Shown one piece after another: positions 9,039 to 18,537 of a stretch of 64,000 nucleotides of DNA. The DNA is from Bacteriovoracaceae bacterium. GTDB taxonomy: Bacteria; Bdellovibrionota; Bacteriovoracia; Bacteriovoracales; Bacteriovoracaceae. The stretch spans positions 372,001 to 436,000 of the forward strand of contig CANFVK010000002.1 in assembly GCA_947450475.1 (NCBI GenBank), given 5' to 3'. Every line of letters starts with the position of its first letter. The first letter of the stretch is position 1. Position numbers and translations under genes: made by a program. Below the pieces are notes generated by a model, which saw only the letters and a program-made list of their open reading frames with translations, did not search any database and was not told the origin of the DNA.

Positions 9039-11579
9039 TTAGAAAAATTTCTTAGCGTAACGAGTAGAAATGATATCAAAAATATTTAAATCCTTATCAT
9101 TTATTGGCAATTGCGTCTTATCCTTGAAGTCCAAGACTGTACCGGAAGCAGGAGCTCTTCGTCCTACTTCTTCACCATTTGTCATGGAATCAAAATAACT
9201 TTTTCGATCGAGATATTCTTTCATCTGTTCAGGCGTTAATTTGAGTGAATCTAATTGTTCCGGGTGTTCAAGAGCTAAGTTAATTTTTCGATAAAATTCT
9301 TCATCAAAAATTCCGCCTGTAATTCCATTGCCTACTGAAGAAGTTCCACGAAGGGCACCACTATATCCATTAGAAACTAACGAAAAGTCGCTCCCGGCAA
9401 AACCCTTACCTTTTTTTGCAGCTTCACTTGTTGGATCATAAACGCCAGAATGGATATTAGCTCCACCAACTAAAGAATCTAATCCACTGCTGCCATTACC
9501 ATTAGAAGTTCTTCTGCCAAGCAAGACACTAGAACCTTGATCTTGATTGGTTGCATTTGCCAACCCAGAAGTGTTGAACTGATCTTGAAAATTGGCACCA
9601 TTGCCATTTAAATTTAATCCAAATAAAGAGTTATCTATAGATGGACTGAGTGCTGTCTGTTGCAAAAGATTATTTGACTTAGAAGTGTACTCTTGAACCT
9701 CTCGCCCATAACTTTTTAAAACTTTTTTTATTTCTTCGCGTGCTGGTTGATTGTGAATGGGATTAACTTGTTTTGAAACAGCAGCTTGGCAATAATCTCT
9801 TTCTGCTTGAAAGGATTTAGGCTCTTCTAAACGGGTATGAGCAAATTCATTATATTCATTTATGGAAACGGTTCCATGCTTGGCGAAGCGATTTGAACAT
9901 TCATCATAGAGCGAGTCCGAAGTTGGAATTTGAGAAGCTATCGCCATCAATTGATCGAGTTTTGATTGAGAAATATTGGCACGCTCTACGGCTACATTAG
10001 AGTGATCAGAAATCATTGAACTAGCTTGGCCTAAGGCTTGAAACTGAGCATTATTGCCGCCTTGAAAATCCGGCCCATTTGCCTGAAGTCCAAAGGTTTT
10101 TGTATTGCTAACATTTTGATTCGAATTCGTGGGATTTGTAACTGATGAAGGAGTGTAACCAGAGGCGGAAGCGCTCTGGACTTGAGCCACTCTTTTTTCA
10201 GCAGAATTTTTAAAATTTTCTTCTTGTTTTAAGTGAGTATCGGCTTCAGCTTTTTGTAGAATATTTTGTGCCTCTATTGTTCTTAAGCAAGCTTGATAAT
10301 CTTGTGACTCCGGACCGTTGTAGACGCAAGTGATAGAGCCATCAGTTGAAGATTTTTTTTCTGGCATATTAATATTAGGCTTAGAAAAATTGGTGCGATT
10401 TGAAATATGTGCCATCGCTACGCAGTCGTTGATAGTAGCAACTCGCTGTTCGGCCAACTCGACAGCTGGCTGATTTTGAATGGCATTATCAATAACGTAT
10501 TGATTGAGTTCGGTCCAGGAGCCTCTGAATCGCTCTGAAGGGTCACCTCCAGCGTTGATAAACGAAACAGTATCTGACCAAGAACTATCAGACAATTTTT
10601 GACAGACCTCATATTTACTTGAGCCCTTGAGCAATTCAGGAATTTGGGTTGGACCGCCGATGCCCATATAGGCCGCACCGACTGATGGACGAGCTTGAGA
10701 CAAAGTTGTCTGTCCGAATTCTTGCATAGTGGGTCTAACATTGGAGTAATCAGATGATTGAGCATAAGAAATTTTTTTTCTCACTTCAATCGCTCGGTTC
10801 AATTCGCCCTCATCGACATCAGTGGATGAACTTGAGGCCAATGCTTGAAAAGCGTAGATAAGAGTTCCACCCTTTATGATTTCAAAATACCTATTGAAAT
10901 GGCTTTGAGGAACCATTATGCAGCCCTGGGAAATCTCTCCTTCTCCAGAGTGAAAATAAATTCCCCGATTAGCGATCTGATCATTAGTAGATTCGAGACC
11001 TTCAAGTTGAAGATTTTTTCCGACCGGAAGCGTTGGGGAGCCAGGATTTTTCGCCATGATAAACCCCAGAGAGGATTGCAAACTATTTAGTGTATTTGAA
11101 AAACTGACAGCTGGAATTGAAGTGCGACTGTTTTCACATATTTTAATTTTTTGAGTTCGGCCATCGAGCTCAATGCTTTTTTGAATCTGCTGACAAGGGC
11201 GATTTGGATCCTTGGGATCAGCAGAAGAATTTATTCCGTGGCCGGCGTGAGCTTGGATGAATTTTGTTTTTTTATCAAACTCGATTGTAACTAAACGGTC
11301 TTCTTTATTGGGAATAGAATAATTAAAAAAAGTGAGCAAGGCTTTCTTGTTGGTTTTTTCGTAATATGTGTAATAAGCGACAAACGTTTTATAAAAAGCG
11401 CTAAAGGGAACAATGCCATCTATGCCCACTGCTCTATAAATCTCTTCTGCATCTTTAGTAAATTTTTCTTTATCTTTACGTTTAGTTTCAGCTTCAGATT
11501 CTGGAACTATTTGTGCCCGAGCAGCTGAAGCAAACACAACAACTTGAATGATAAAAGTAAATACTAAAAAACCTTTCAT
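9039..11579 (-). CDS. Secreted L,D-transpeptidase-like (YkuD_2-type) protein, paralogue 1
   Basis: The 846-residue protein has a Sec signal peptide (residues 1-22, ARA-Q). Residues about 85-245 resemble the murein L,D-transpeptidase catalytic domain family: FIQAHAGHG near 108, PAVSFSNTLNSLQSSLGFIMA at 156-176, and the active-site region RGIYFHSGEGEISQGCIMVP with likely catalytic His210 and Cys220. Such enzymes form or exchange 3-3 cross-links or attach groups to peptidoglycan stem peptides. The long remainder (about 600 residues) is Gln/Asn/Ser-rich with conserved Cys (CVYNGPESQDYQAC near 415, YDECSNRF near 560) and ends in NIFDIISTRYAKKFF. It is a tandem paralogue of the next gene upstream; middle and C-terminal parts are most similar. 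The extension is not assignable to a known domain. Confidence 0.75.
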   Translation of the reverse strand: MKGFLVFTFIIQVVVFASAARAQIVPESEAETKRKDKEKFTKDAEEIYRAVGIDGIVPFSAFYKTFVAYYTYYEKTNKKALLTFFNYSIPNKEDRLVTIEFDKKTKFIQAHAGHGINSSADPKDPNRPCQQIQKSIELDGRTQKIKICENSRTSIPAVSFSNTLNSLQSSLGFIMAKNPGSPTLPVGKNLQLEGLESTNDQIANRGIYFHSGEGEISQGCIMVPQSHFNRYFEIIKGGTLIYAFQALASSSSTDVDEGELNRAIEVRKKISYAQSSDYSNVRPTMQEFGQTTLSQARPSVGAAYMGIGGPTQIPELLKGSSKYEVCQKLSDSSWSDTVSFINAGGDPSERFRGSWTELNQYVIDNAIQNQPAVELAEQRVATINDCVAMAHISNRTNFSKPNINMPEKKSSTDGSITCVYNGPESQDYQACLRTIEAQNILQKAEADTHLKQEENFKNSAEKRVAQVQSASASGYTPSSVTNPTNSNQNVSNTKTFGLQANGPDFQGGNNAQFQALGQASSMISDHSNVAVERANISQSKLDQLMAIASQIPTSDSLYDECSNRFAKHGTVSINEYNEFAHTRLEEPKSFQAERDYCQAAVSKQVNPIHNQPAREEIKKVLKSYGREVQEYTSKSNNLLQQTALSPSIDNSLFGLNLNGNGANFQDQFNTSGLANATNQDQGSSVLLGRRTSNGNGSSGLDSLVGGANIHSGVYDPTSEAAKKGKGFAGSDFSLVSNGYSGALRGTSSVGNGITGGIFDEEFYRKINLALEHPEQLDSLKLTPEQMKEYLDRKSYFDSMTNGEEVGRRAPASGTVLDFKDKTQLPINDKDLNIFDIISTRYAKKFF

Positions 11580-11609
11580 CTGATAAGTTCCCCGAGATTC
11601 ATAAAATTG

Positions 11610-14114
11610 CTAAAGCTTGTTAAATTTTTTTGCATAACGACTCGATATAATTTCAAAAATATTTAATTCTTTATCACTAATGGGTCCTTCAACTTTGTCT
11701 TTAAACTCCACCGTTTCTGCCGAAGCGGGCGCCCTTTTACTAGTCGTATCAGCTCCACGAGAAAGAGAATCGTAATAATGTTTGCGGTCTAAGTATTCTC
11801 TCATTTGATCTGGAGACAATTGCAATGAATCAAGTTGATCTGGGTTTTGCAAAGCAAGATTAATTTTTCGATAAAACTCTTCATCGTAAATTCCTCCAGA
11901 TATGCTATTACCCATCGTTCGCTTGACTCTACTTTCAACTGTTGCACCACTTGTGCTTAGTGCATAGTCACTTCCTGAAAAACCTCGACCAACTCCCACT
12001 GAAGCAGAATTAACTCCCAAAGAATTATCGCCTTTATCAAACGGTGATCCCACGATAGGGAACCCTTTTTTGTCAAGACCAGAACTTCTCGCTCCATTAT
12101 CAAAACTCAAAACTGAAGCGAAATCATCTTCACCGTGATTACTACCAAATGCTGAATATCCTGCAGGATGTCCAGCAACATCAAGACCGAAGAGTGAATC
12201 ATCAATGGCTGGTGTCTGAGCAGTTTTTTGGAGAAGATTACTTGATTTAGAAGCATATTCTTGCATTTCTTTGCCGAATGACTTGAGAACTTTTTTTATT
12301 TCCTCACGTGCAGGTTGATTGTGAAGTGGATTAACTTGTCTTGAGACTGCAGACAAACAATAATCACGCTCTGCTTGAAAAGGCTTAGCCTCTGCCATAA
12401 AGACGCCGGCAAATTCATTATACTCATTTATTGAAACAGTTCCATGCTTAGTAAAACGAGCTGTGCATTCATCGTATAAAGAATCAGTTGTGGGTATCTG
12501 TGCAGCCACTGCTGCCAAGTGATCTATTTTGGCTTGTGAAATTTCAGCTCTTTCTTGTGCCACTTGCGAATGATCTGCAAGAAGTCCACTAGCTTGCTCT
12601 AAAGCTTTAGCTTGAGCATTGTTGCCATTTACTTGTCCAACTCTTTTTTCTGCGCTAGCTTTATAATTTGCTTCTTGTTTGGCATGAGCATCAGCTTCAG
12701 CTTTCATTAAAGCATCGTGAGCGGCAATGGCTTTAAGACATGCTTGATAGTCCTGTGACTCAGGACCATTGTAGACACAAGTAATACTTCCATCAGCTGA
12801 AGATTTTTTTTCCGGCGAATTTATATTGGGTTTATTAAAATCAGTTCGGCTAGAAACGTGGGCCATGGCTACGCAATCATTAATAGTTGCTAACCTTTTT
12901 TCAGCAAGTTCAACTGCGGGTCCGTTCTCTATTGAATTATTTATAATCGTTTGATTTAATTCCTGCCATGACCCTTTGAACCGATCAGATGGATTTCCCC
13001 CTGAATTAATATGAGCTACTGTTTCTTTCCAAGAAGTATCTGATAATTGTTGGCACTGCTCATACTTAGCTGATCCCTTCAATGTTTCAACACTACCTGC
13101 GCTTGTGTTAACTACCGCGGGAGCTGTTGAAGGCGTGGGTGGTGGAGAATTTTTAGAAGAACTTCCCGACATCAAGGCGACGGCTCCTCCCACGGCAACA
13201 ACTCCTAGAGCAATGGCACCTAAAGATGGCGTTGATTGACTCAAGCTCGTCTCACTAAAATCTGGGCGAGTTGGTTTAACATTGGCAACATCGGGAGACT
13301 GAGCAAAGTTGGGATTCTTATTTGATTCAACCGCTCGCTCTAGATCTTGATTATCAACATCTGTTCCTGAATTTGATCGCAATGTTGATCCTTCAAATGC
13401 ATAGATCAAAGTATTTCCTCTTAATAGCTGGAAGCCTTGATCAAATTTATTCTGGGGAACAGCGATACATCCCAGAGAAAGTCCACCAAAAGATGGATAT
13501 GAAGCCGGGTGGAATACTACTCCACGGTTATAAAGTAATCCATTGAGGTCTGTTTCTAGTCCTTTCAATTTTAAATTCCAAGTCACGACTCTAGAATAAT
13601 TTGTTTCCGCGGCCATGATAAAACCTTTGGACGACTGATAGCTAGAAAGAGTATTTGAAAATGCTACGGCAGGCACTCCCCTGATCCAAGGACAGGCCGG
13701 ATGGCTTCTGCCATTTTCATCCACGCGAGATTCTGTTTGCGAACATGGCGTTCGACCAGATTGATCCGCTGCTGATGAGTTGACCCCGTGAGCGGCATGA
13801 GTAAGATAAAGAACTTTACGCTGCTTAAAATCCACTGTAACAAAACGCTCTTGTGTATTGGGAACCGAGTAATTTAAAAAACTAATAATAGGCGTTCCGT
13901 TTAACTGATTTCGGAACTTAAAATAGCCGACGTAACCTTTATAAAAATCCGCAAAAGGGACTATGCCCCCGATATCGACTGACTTATAAATCTCTTCTGC
14001 CTCTTTTTTAAATCGTTCTTTTTCTACATCTTGACTAGATTGTGATTGCGCCAAAACTACATTGACCATCAGCAATTGATGTATGGTAAAACTAAAAAAA
14101 GTAATCCACTTCAT
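11610..14114 (-). CDS. Secreted L,D-transpeptidase-like (YkuD_2-type) protein, paralogue 2
   Basis: The start is set at ATG 14114, because GGAG lies 8 bp before it and a signal peptide (MKWITFFSFTIHQLLMVNVVLAQ) begins there; an in-frame upstream start at 14162 would add 16 residues before the signal. The 834-residue product repeats the layout of the gene downstream: catalytic-like domain about residues 75-240 with THAAHGVNSS, PAVAFSNTLSSYQSS and GVVFHPASYPSFGGLSLGC (likely His202, Cys216), then a long Cys-containing region with the shared CVYNGPESQDYQAC and tail NIFEIISSRY. Unlike its partner it has an internal hydrophobic Ala/Gly/Val stretch (GAIALGVVAVGGAVALM) followed by a Pro/Ser/Thr linker. 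First gene of a three-gene operon. Confidence 0.75.
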   Translation of the reverse strand: MKWITFFSFTIHQLLMVNVVLAQSQSSQDVEKERFKKEAEEIYKSVDIGGIVPFADFYKGYVGYFKFRNQLNGTPIISFLNYSVPNTQERFVTVDFKQRKVLYLTHAAHGVNSSAADQSGRTPCSQTESRVDENGRSHPACPWIRGVPAVAFSNTLSSYQSSKGFIMAAETNYSRVVTWNLKLKGLETDLNGLLYNRGVVFHPASYPSFGGLSLGCIAVPQNKFDQGFQLLRGNTLIYAFEGSTLRSNSGTDVDNQDLERAVESNKNPNFAQSPDVANVKPTRPDFSETSLSQSTPSLGAIALGVVAVGGAVALMSGSSSKNSPPPTPSTAPAVVNTSAGSVETLKGSAKYEQCQQLSDTSWKETVAHINSGGNPSDRFKGSWQELNQTIINNSIENGPAVELAEKRLATINDCVAMAHVSSRTDFNKPNINSPEKKSSADGSITCVYNGPESQDYQACLKAIAAHDALMKAEADAHAKQEANYKASAEKRVGQVNGNNAQAKALEQASGLLADHSQVAQERAEISQAKIDHLAAVAAQIPTTDSLYDECTARFTKHGTVSINEYNEFAGVFMAEAKPFQAERDYCLSAVSRQVNPLHNQPAREEIKKVLKSFGKEMQEYASKSSNLLQKTAQTPAIDDSLFGLDVAGHPAGYSAFGSNHGEDDFASVLSFDNGARSSGLDKKGFPIVGSPFDKGDNSLGVNSASVGVGRGFSGSDYALSTSGATVESRVKRTMGNSISGGIYDEEFYRKINLALQNPDQLDSLQLSPDQMREYLDRKHYYDSLSRGADTTSKRAPASAETVEFKDKVEGPISDKELNIFEIISSRYAKKFNKL

Positions 14115-14320
14115 TGAGATGTCTCCAGATACCCGAGTAAAACTCTCCAGCTTTATCGGCACAATGAGCGCAAAAACTAAATTTAAGCAAAAATAAAAAT
14201 TAACTAGATGAAATTTGGTCGCGTAGGCCAGGACCGAGGCTTAAATGGAGCCAAAAAAAATGCCAATTTTTGATGGCAGTTATTTGTACTTTTATTAGCA
14301 GATAAAACTTATTGGCTAAT

Positions 14321-14348
14321 TTGACAGTGCAAATATCACCTCTACATG
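14321..14348 (+). promoter_or_regulatory. Candidate sigma-70 promoter for the sulfur/carbamoyl operon
   Basis: A perfect -35 box TTGACA (14321-14326) is followed after 16 bp by a weak -10 (TACATG, 14343-14348), about 52 bp before the first ATG of the ten-gene operon. The -35 is good, the -10 poor, so this is only a candidate. The rest of the 286 bp gap holds no further gene or strong hairpin. Confidence 0.3.
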
Positions 14349-14400
14349 TCTATTACAGATCGAAAGCCAACTCTGATTTTCAAATATTGATGATATAATA

Positions 14401-16143
14401 ATGACAATGAAAAGAAAGCTCACGAGTGTCTTCATCGGCATCGTTTTATTGGTCATTTTTCTCGAACTTTCGATTCGAGTGAGCTCCATGGTTTTTTCAA
14501 TTAACCAACAACGTCGCAACCAAACGCATACTCAAAATTTAAAAAATAAAAAAGTTATATCTATAATCACAATAGGCGAATCCACTACCGCAGTTGCTGC
14601 AAACGAATACAACACGCTCTTGATACAAGAAACCGCTTATCCTGTTTTCCTAGAGCAATATTTGAACCAAAAAAATTTGCCCGTGCACTTTGAAGTTAGC
14701 AATCAAGGAATCATGGGGGGCGAATCAGGTATCGTCATTTCTGAATTAAAAAGTTATTTGATCAATCACAAACCAGATATCATCGTGGCCATGATGGGAA
14801 TGAAAGACAAAATAGATAATAAATTAAAAAATCAACAGACTAGTGTTTTCACTTTAGTTTTTAACCGAATTGTCGAGAGCTCTCGGCTCTACCAATTTCT
14901 TTCACTTTTTTGGGCCCAATACAATATAAAACAATCAGCCCCCATTGAGTCTAAGCAAGTAACCAAATACGCCGATCTTACCCATGACTTTTTAAATAAC
15001 AATCAAAGATTAGTCTACCGCGATGCTGCCTACAGTTTTACTTCAAATGATGATATCTCCAATTATCGTGTTTGGAACATTACCAGTGAAGAATTTGTAG
15101 CTCTTTATTATATTAGAACTGGTCAATTCAAAAAGGCGGAAGCACTTTTAAAAAAAATAAATAATGATACGGGCTTTGGTGTGTTTCTTTTGACTTCGCT
15201 TTATTTAGACATCAATGAGCTTCAAAAGGCAGAGGTCCTTTTAAAAGCCTATTTAGTTCAATCTCCTCTAAATGCTAACACCTATAAAGAATTGATCATG
15301 CTCTACTTAAGTCGACATAAGCTCAAAGAGGCTGAATCAATCTTGGCACTTGCCAAAAATAAAGATCTTCAAGATGACATCGCGATTGCTGTAGCACATA
15401 GCCAGATAGAAAGAGAAAAAAGTCATTTCGACAAAGGTATTAATCTTTTAGAAAACCAATGTGGAGTTAAAAACAAAATAGAATTTCGCAATCATAAATC
15501 TGATCGCATAAAAAAATTTCTTCGCAATTTTGCCAATCAAGACATCTACAAAGAGTGCACTTTTTTATTATCTGAATTCTATTACCTCACTCGAAATCTT
15601 CACATGGCCGAAAGAAACCTAAACTACTTTATCAACATGGCTCCCTATTCCTTCTCAGGTGTGAATTTATTGCGAAAAGTTTATGAAGAGCAAGGAAAAA
15701 AGGGCAAGGCTCAAAAGACCTATGAAAAAATGTCTAATCGCAATCAACGGGTTGGAGAATTTTTTGCTTTAGCAGACTTCTATAAAAGTCATCAAAACTT
15801 ACCTGAGATGAATGATGTCTTTGAGCGTCTCAAGGAAAAATTTCCGCAGACCTCCGAAAACTTTCAAGCAGTTTACCGGCTATCTCAAGAATCTGGCTCA
15901 AAGCTTGTCATCATGCAATACCCTACTTTTAGCCTTGCTCCGCTAAAACACCTCTCGGGCAATCTAAGTAAAGTTCTCTATGTCGACAATGAAACGATTT
16001 TTGACAATGCTCCAAGAGAAAAATTTTTCTTTGAGCCTCGTTACCCTTATAATTTTAATCACTATACCGTTCTTGGTTCACAAGCTTTGGCCCGCCACTT
16101 AGCTGATGAAATTGAAAAAGGAATGCAAGAAGGAAAATTATGA
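14401..16143 (+). CDS. Membrane-anchored SGNH-hydrolase-like protein with inserted TPR repeats
   Basis: The 580-residue protein starts with one hydrophobic anchor (residues 8-30). An SGNH/GDSL-like domain follows: block I IGESTTAVAANEY near 58, block II SNQGIMGGESG near 100, block III MMGMKDKID near 132. Residues about 210-480 are helical TPR-like pairs (for example GQFKKAEALLKKI, ELQKAEVLLKAYL, NLHMAERNLNYFI). The SGNH fold then resumes with block V NFNHYTVLGSQALA near His554. Such proteins occur beside glycan operons and may be O-acyl esterases/transferases. Block III has Lys where Asn is usual and block V has Asn where Asp is usual, so activity is uncertain. Its stop overlaps the cysteine desulfurase start (ATGA); it heads the ten-gene operon. 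Confidence 0.7.
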   Translation: MTMKRKLTSVFIGIVLLVIFLELSIRVSSMVFSINQQRRNQTHTQNLKNKKVISIITIGESTTAVAANEYNTLLIQETAYPVFLEQYLNQKNLPVHFEVSNQGIMGGESGIVISELKSYLINHKPDIIVAMMGMKDKIDNKLKNQQTSVFTLVFNRIVESSRLYQFLSLFWAQYNIKQSAPIESKQVTKYADLTHDFLNNNQRLVYRDAAYSFTSNDDISNYRVWNITSEEFVALYYIRTGQFKKAEALLKKINNDTGFGVFLLTSLYLDINELQKAEVLLKAYLVQSPLNANTYKELIMLYLSRHKLKEAESILALAKNKDLQDDIAIAVAHSQIEREKSHFDKGINLLENQCGVKNKIEFRNHKSDRIKKFLRNFANQDIYKECTFLLSEFYYLTRNLHMAERNLNYFINMAPYSFSGVNLLRKVYEEQGKKGKAQKTYEKMSNRNQRVGEFFALADFYKSHQNLPEMNDVFERLKEKFPQTSENFQAVYRLSQESGSKLVIMQYPTFSLAPLKHLSGNLSKVLYVDNETIFDNAPREKFFFEPRYPYNFNHYTVLGSQALARHLADEIEKGMQEGKL

Positions 16144-17267
16144 AAACTCTATATCTCGACAACGCAGCATCAACGCCTTTACTGGATCAAGTAAAATCAA
16201 AAATGTTTGACGTCATGACTGATTGTTACGCCAATTCTTCTTCAATTCATTTTGCCGGGGTTCAATCCATGAAAGAAGTAGAGAAGGCACGAGAACTCAT
16301 CGCAAATTCCTTAATGGCCTCTTCCGAAGAAATCTTTTTTACCAGTGGTGGCACTGAGGCTAACAATTGGGTGATTCAATCCCTATGTCTACGACGTGAT
16401 CCTAGACGAAATGTCATTGTGACCTCAAAAATTGAGCATCCTAGTATTCGGGCACCTATTCAATGGGTGCAAGATAATTGGGGCATGGAAGTTATCGAGA
16501 TTGGAGTGGACTCCAATGGTGTAATTGATCTAAACGAGCTTAAAGATGCTTTAAACCATAAGGTCCTTTTTTGCACTCTCATGCATGTCAACAATGAAGT
16601 AGGCTCAGTGCAGCCCATACGAGAAGCTGCTGAGTTATGTTCTAAGTTGGGGATAGCTTTTCATGTGGATGCATGTCAGAGTTTTTTGAAACTCCCCATC
16701 GATCTAAGTGTGTTAGAATTAACTTACTTAACAATCAATGCACATAAAATTCACGGGCCAAAAGGTATTGGAGCACTCTACATGAGAAAAGGATTCGAGC
16801 TTCCCGCACTTATTCGCGGAGGTGGACATGAATTGAATCACCGATCAGGTACTTTGAATGTACCGGCCATTGCTGGTTTTGGAAAAGCAGTAGAAATTCA
16901 AAAATCTAAACCGGCAACTTTTAACGAACTCACTGATAATTTAAATTGGTTAGCATCTCAATTGCAAGTAGAGTTCCCTCAATGCGTGATTAATTCGCCT
17001 CAATTAAATCGTGCTCCTCATATTTTGAATATTCGATTTAGGGGATTTTTAGGAAAAGATATTTTTTGGGCCCTTAATAAAGCAGGTATAGCCATTTCTA
17101 ATTCTTCCGCTTGCAGTTCTAACAAAATGACCCCAAGTCATGTGCTAAAAGCAATGGGGCTTAGTGACGAGGAAAATCTGGAATCAATGAGAATATCAAT
17201 TGGATTGCTTTCTCGAAAAGAAGAATTACAAAATCTGATACACAAACTTAAAGAGATCATCAAATGA
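16140..17267 (+). CDS. Cysteine desulfurase (NifS/IscS-like), pathway-dedicated
   Basis: This 375-residue fold-type I PLP enzyme would take sulfur from cysteine as a persulfide and release alanine. Visible are LDNAASTPL (N-terminus), FTSGGTEANNWV near 62, HVDACQSFLKLPIDL near 170 (Asp binding the pyridine N), the PLP lysine in NAHKIHGPKGIGALYM near 200, RSGTLNVPAIAGFG, and the mobile-loop cysteine in SNSSACSSNKMTPSHVLKAMG near 318. Both flanking genes overlap it by 4 bp, and the next gene encodes a TusA-like sulfur carrier, so it probably feeds sulfur to this operon rather than to general Fe-S assembly. A second, distinct desulfurase lies at 44166-45317. Confidence 0.9.
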   Translation: MKTLYLDNAASTPLLDQVKSKMFDVMTDCYANSSSIHFAGVQSMKEVEKARELIANSLMASSEEIFFTSGGTEANNWVIQSLCLRRDPRRNVIVTSKIEHPSIRAPIQWVQDNWGMEVIEIGVDSNGVIDLNELKDALNHKVLFCTLMHVNNEVGSVQPIREAAELCSKLGIAFHVDACQSFLKLPIDLSVLELTYLTINAHKIHGPKGIGALYMRKGFELPALIRGGGHELNHRSGTLNVPAIAGFGKAVEIQKSKPATFNELTDNLNWLASQLQVEFPQCVINSPQLNRAPHILNIRFRGFLGKDIFWALNKAGIAISNSSACSSNKMTPSHVLKAMGLSDEENLESMRISIGLLSRKEELQNLIHKLKEIIK

Positions 17268-17503
17268 GAGAAGTAAGTGAGCAAATAGATCTGCGTGGCA
17301 TTCCCTGCCCTCGCAATACCGCCAAGGCGCTTATGTTTTTAGAAGCGCTCGATGACGATATGATTTCTTTGATTATAATTGACGATGGAGAACCTCTCAA
17401 TAATTTCCTTGAATCTCTTGAACTTGAAACTGGTTATCGAATTGAAGCCAAAGAGCAGCAAGGCAATTTTTGGAATTTATATATTTTAAAAGAAGGACCA
17501 TAA
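17264..17503 (+). CDS. TusA-like sulfur carrier protein
   Basis: The 79-residue protein has the TusA/SirA/YeeD two-layer fold pattern: EQIDLRGIPCPRNTAKALMFLEAL, with the persulfide-carrying Cys15 in a CPxN rather than the classical CPxP motif, then ISLIIIDDGEPLNN and the typical C-terminal strand. TusA-family proteins accept persulfide sulfur from a cysteine desulfurase and pass it to PP-loop thiolation enzymes or other acceptors. Here the gene overlaps the desulfurase by 4 bp and is followed 1 bp later by a PP-loop ATPase, which fits a sulfur relay desulfurase to TusA-like to PP-loop enzyme. The role is inferred from context; the fold is clear. Confidence 0.85.
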   Translation: MREVSEQIDLRGIPCPRNTAKALMFLEALDDDMISLIIIDDGEPLNNFLESLELETGYRIEAKEQQGNFWNLYILKEGP

Positions 17504-17504
17504 A

Positions 17505-18536
17505 ATGGATTCGGCAATTCAAGAACAATCTATTTGTCAAAAGTGTGTAATGCCCGAGGTAAAACCTCGAATCTGGTTGAACGAAGAGAGGATTTGTAAT
17601 CTTTGCGTTGATCACGCCAACAAGCCTCCACTTCAGCCCTTATTGGAATCTGACTTTATAAAAACACTAGATAAGCACCGTGGTAAGCACCGCTATGATT
17701 GTCTAGTTATGTGTAGTGGAGGAAAAGATAGCACTGCCGCTTTATACTTTATGAAGAAGCGCTATAACTTAAATCCCCTCGCCTTCATGTTCGATCATGG
17801 TTTCGAAACAGAAGAAGCTATCAACAATGTTAAAAGAGCAGTCGCAAAACTTGGTGTAGATTTTGTTTTTTATAAAACTGAGCACATGAAAGAAATGTTT
17901 AAGAATATCGTAAAATCAAAATCAAAAGCCATTATATGCCACCCATGTTCAATTTGGTATATGGACTTAGCTTTTGATATGGCGGAAAAACACGATGCGC
18001 CGATTATTATCGCTGGATGGACAAAGGGACAATCTGAAAAGCAAGAAGTGATGTCCAAATGTGGCTGTAATGTCCATGCAGCAGAGTATGCCGACATGGC
18101 CAAAGAAACCAATCGTTTTTTAGAAGAGCACACTGAGAAAACCGGCAAATATCGTGACTTTCCAAGAACAATGGAAGAATTACTGGCAAAGAGTAAAAAG
18201 AAAAAACACAAAGCCATTGTTCTGTCTCCTCATTGGTTTTTACCCTATGGCCCCGAAGAGTACGTCAAAATCATTAAAGAAGAAGTAGGATGGGAATACA
18301 CCAAAAATAGTTATCCGAGTAAAACTACTAATTGTAATATGAATTTCGTCTCGGCTTATAATGCCATGAAATTTTTTGGATATACACATTATCATGTTGA
18401 GATGAGTAAACTTATACGCGAAGGAGTAATCACCCGTGAGCAAGCTCTTGAGGATCTGAAGATGCAATTTAGTGATGAATTACTAAATGATGTCTTGAGC
18501 AAAATTGATTGCACGGTTGATGATCTAAGGAAATAA
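17505..18536 (+). CDS. PP-loop ATPase, N-acetyl sugar amidotransferase (WbpG/PseA)-like, copy 1
   Basis: The 343-residue protein begins with a zinc-ribbon-like CxxC pair (Cys11/14 and Cys31/34), followed by the PP-loop SGGKDST (71-77), which adenylates a substrate oxygen before it is replaced by N or S. The layout (CxxCVMP, ICNLC, YDCLV-x-CSGGKDST, NPLAFMFDHGF, IIIAGWTKGQ) matches the WbpG/PseA/LegG-type family that amidates acetamido sugars. More cysteines follow: CHPCS (145, 148), SKCGC (186, 188) and TTNCN (277). Canonical WbpG works with HisH/HisF-like ammonia providers; none is encoded in this window, whereas a desulfurase and TusA-like carrier directly precede. AAGGA 8 bp before the ATG is a good ribosome binding site. 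Substrate unknown. Confidence 0.8.
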   Translation: MDSAIQEQSICQKCVMPEVKPRIWLNEERICNLCVDHANKPPLQPLLESDFIKTLDKHRGKHRYDCLVMCSGGKDSTAALYFMKKRYNLNPLAFMFDHGFETEEAINNVKRAVAKLGVDFVFYKTEHMKEMFKNIVKSKSKAIICHPCSIWYMDLAFDMAEKHDAPIIIAGWTKGQSEKQEVMSKCGCNVHAAEYADMAKETNRFLEEHTEKTGKYRDFPRTMEELLAKSKKKKHKAIVLSPHWFLPYGPEEYVKIIKEEVGWEYTKNSYPSKTTNCNMNFVSAYNAMKFFGYTHYHVEMSKLIREGVITREQALEDLKMQFSDELLNDVLSKIDCTVDDLRK

Positions 18537-18537
18537 A

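Noticed and set aside
14115..14162. Upstream in-frame extension of the second L,D-transpeptidase-like gene
   Set aside because: Adds 16 residues ahead of a clear signal peptide and removes the start from its GGAG site.
17870..18217. Antisense open frame of 115 codons in the first PP-loop gene
   Set aside because: Opposite a conserved domain and without homology-like features; a shadow frame.
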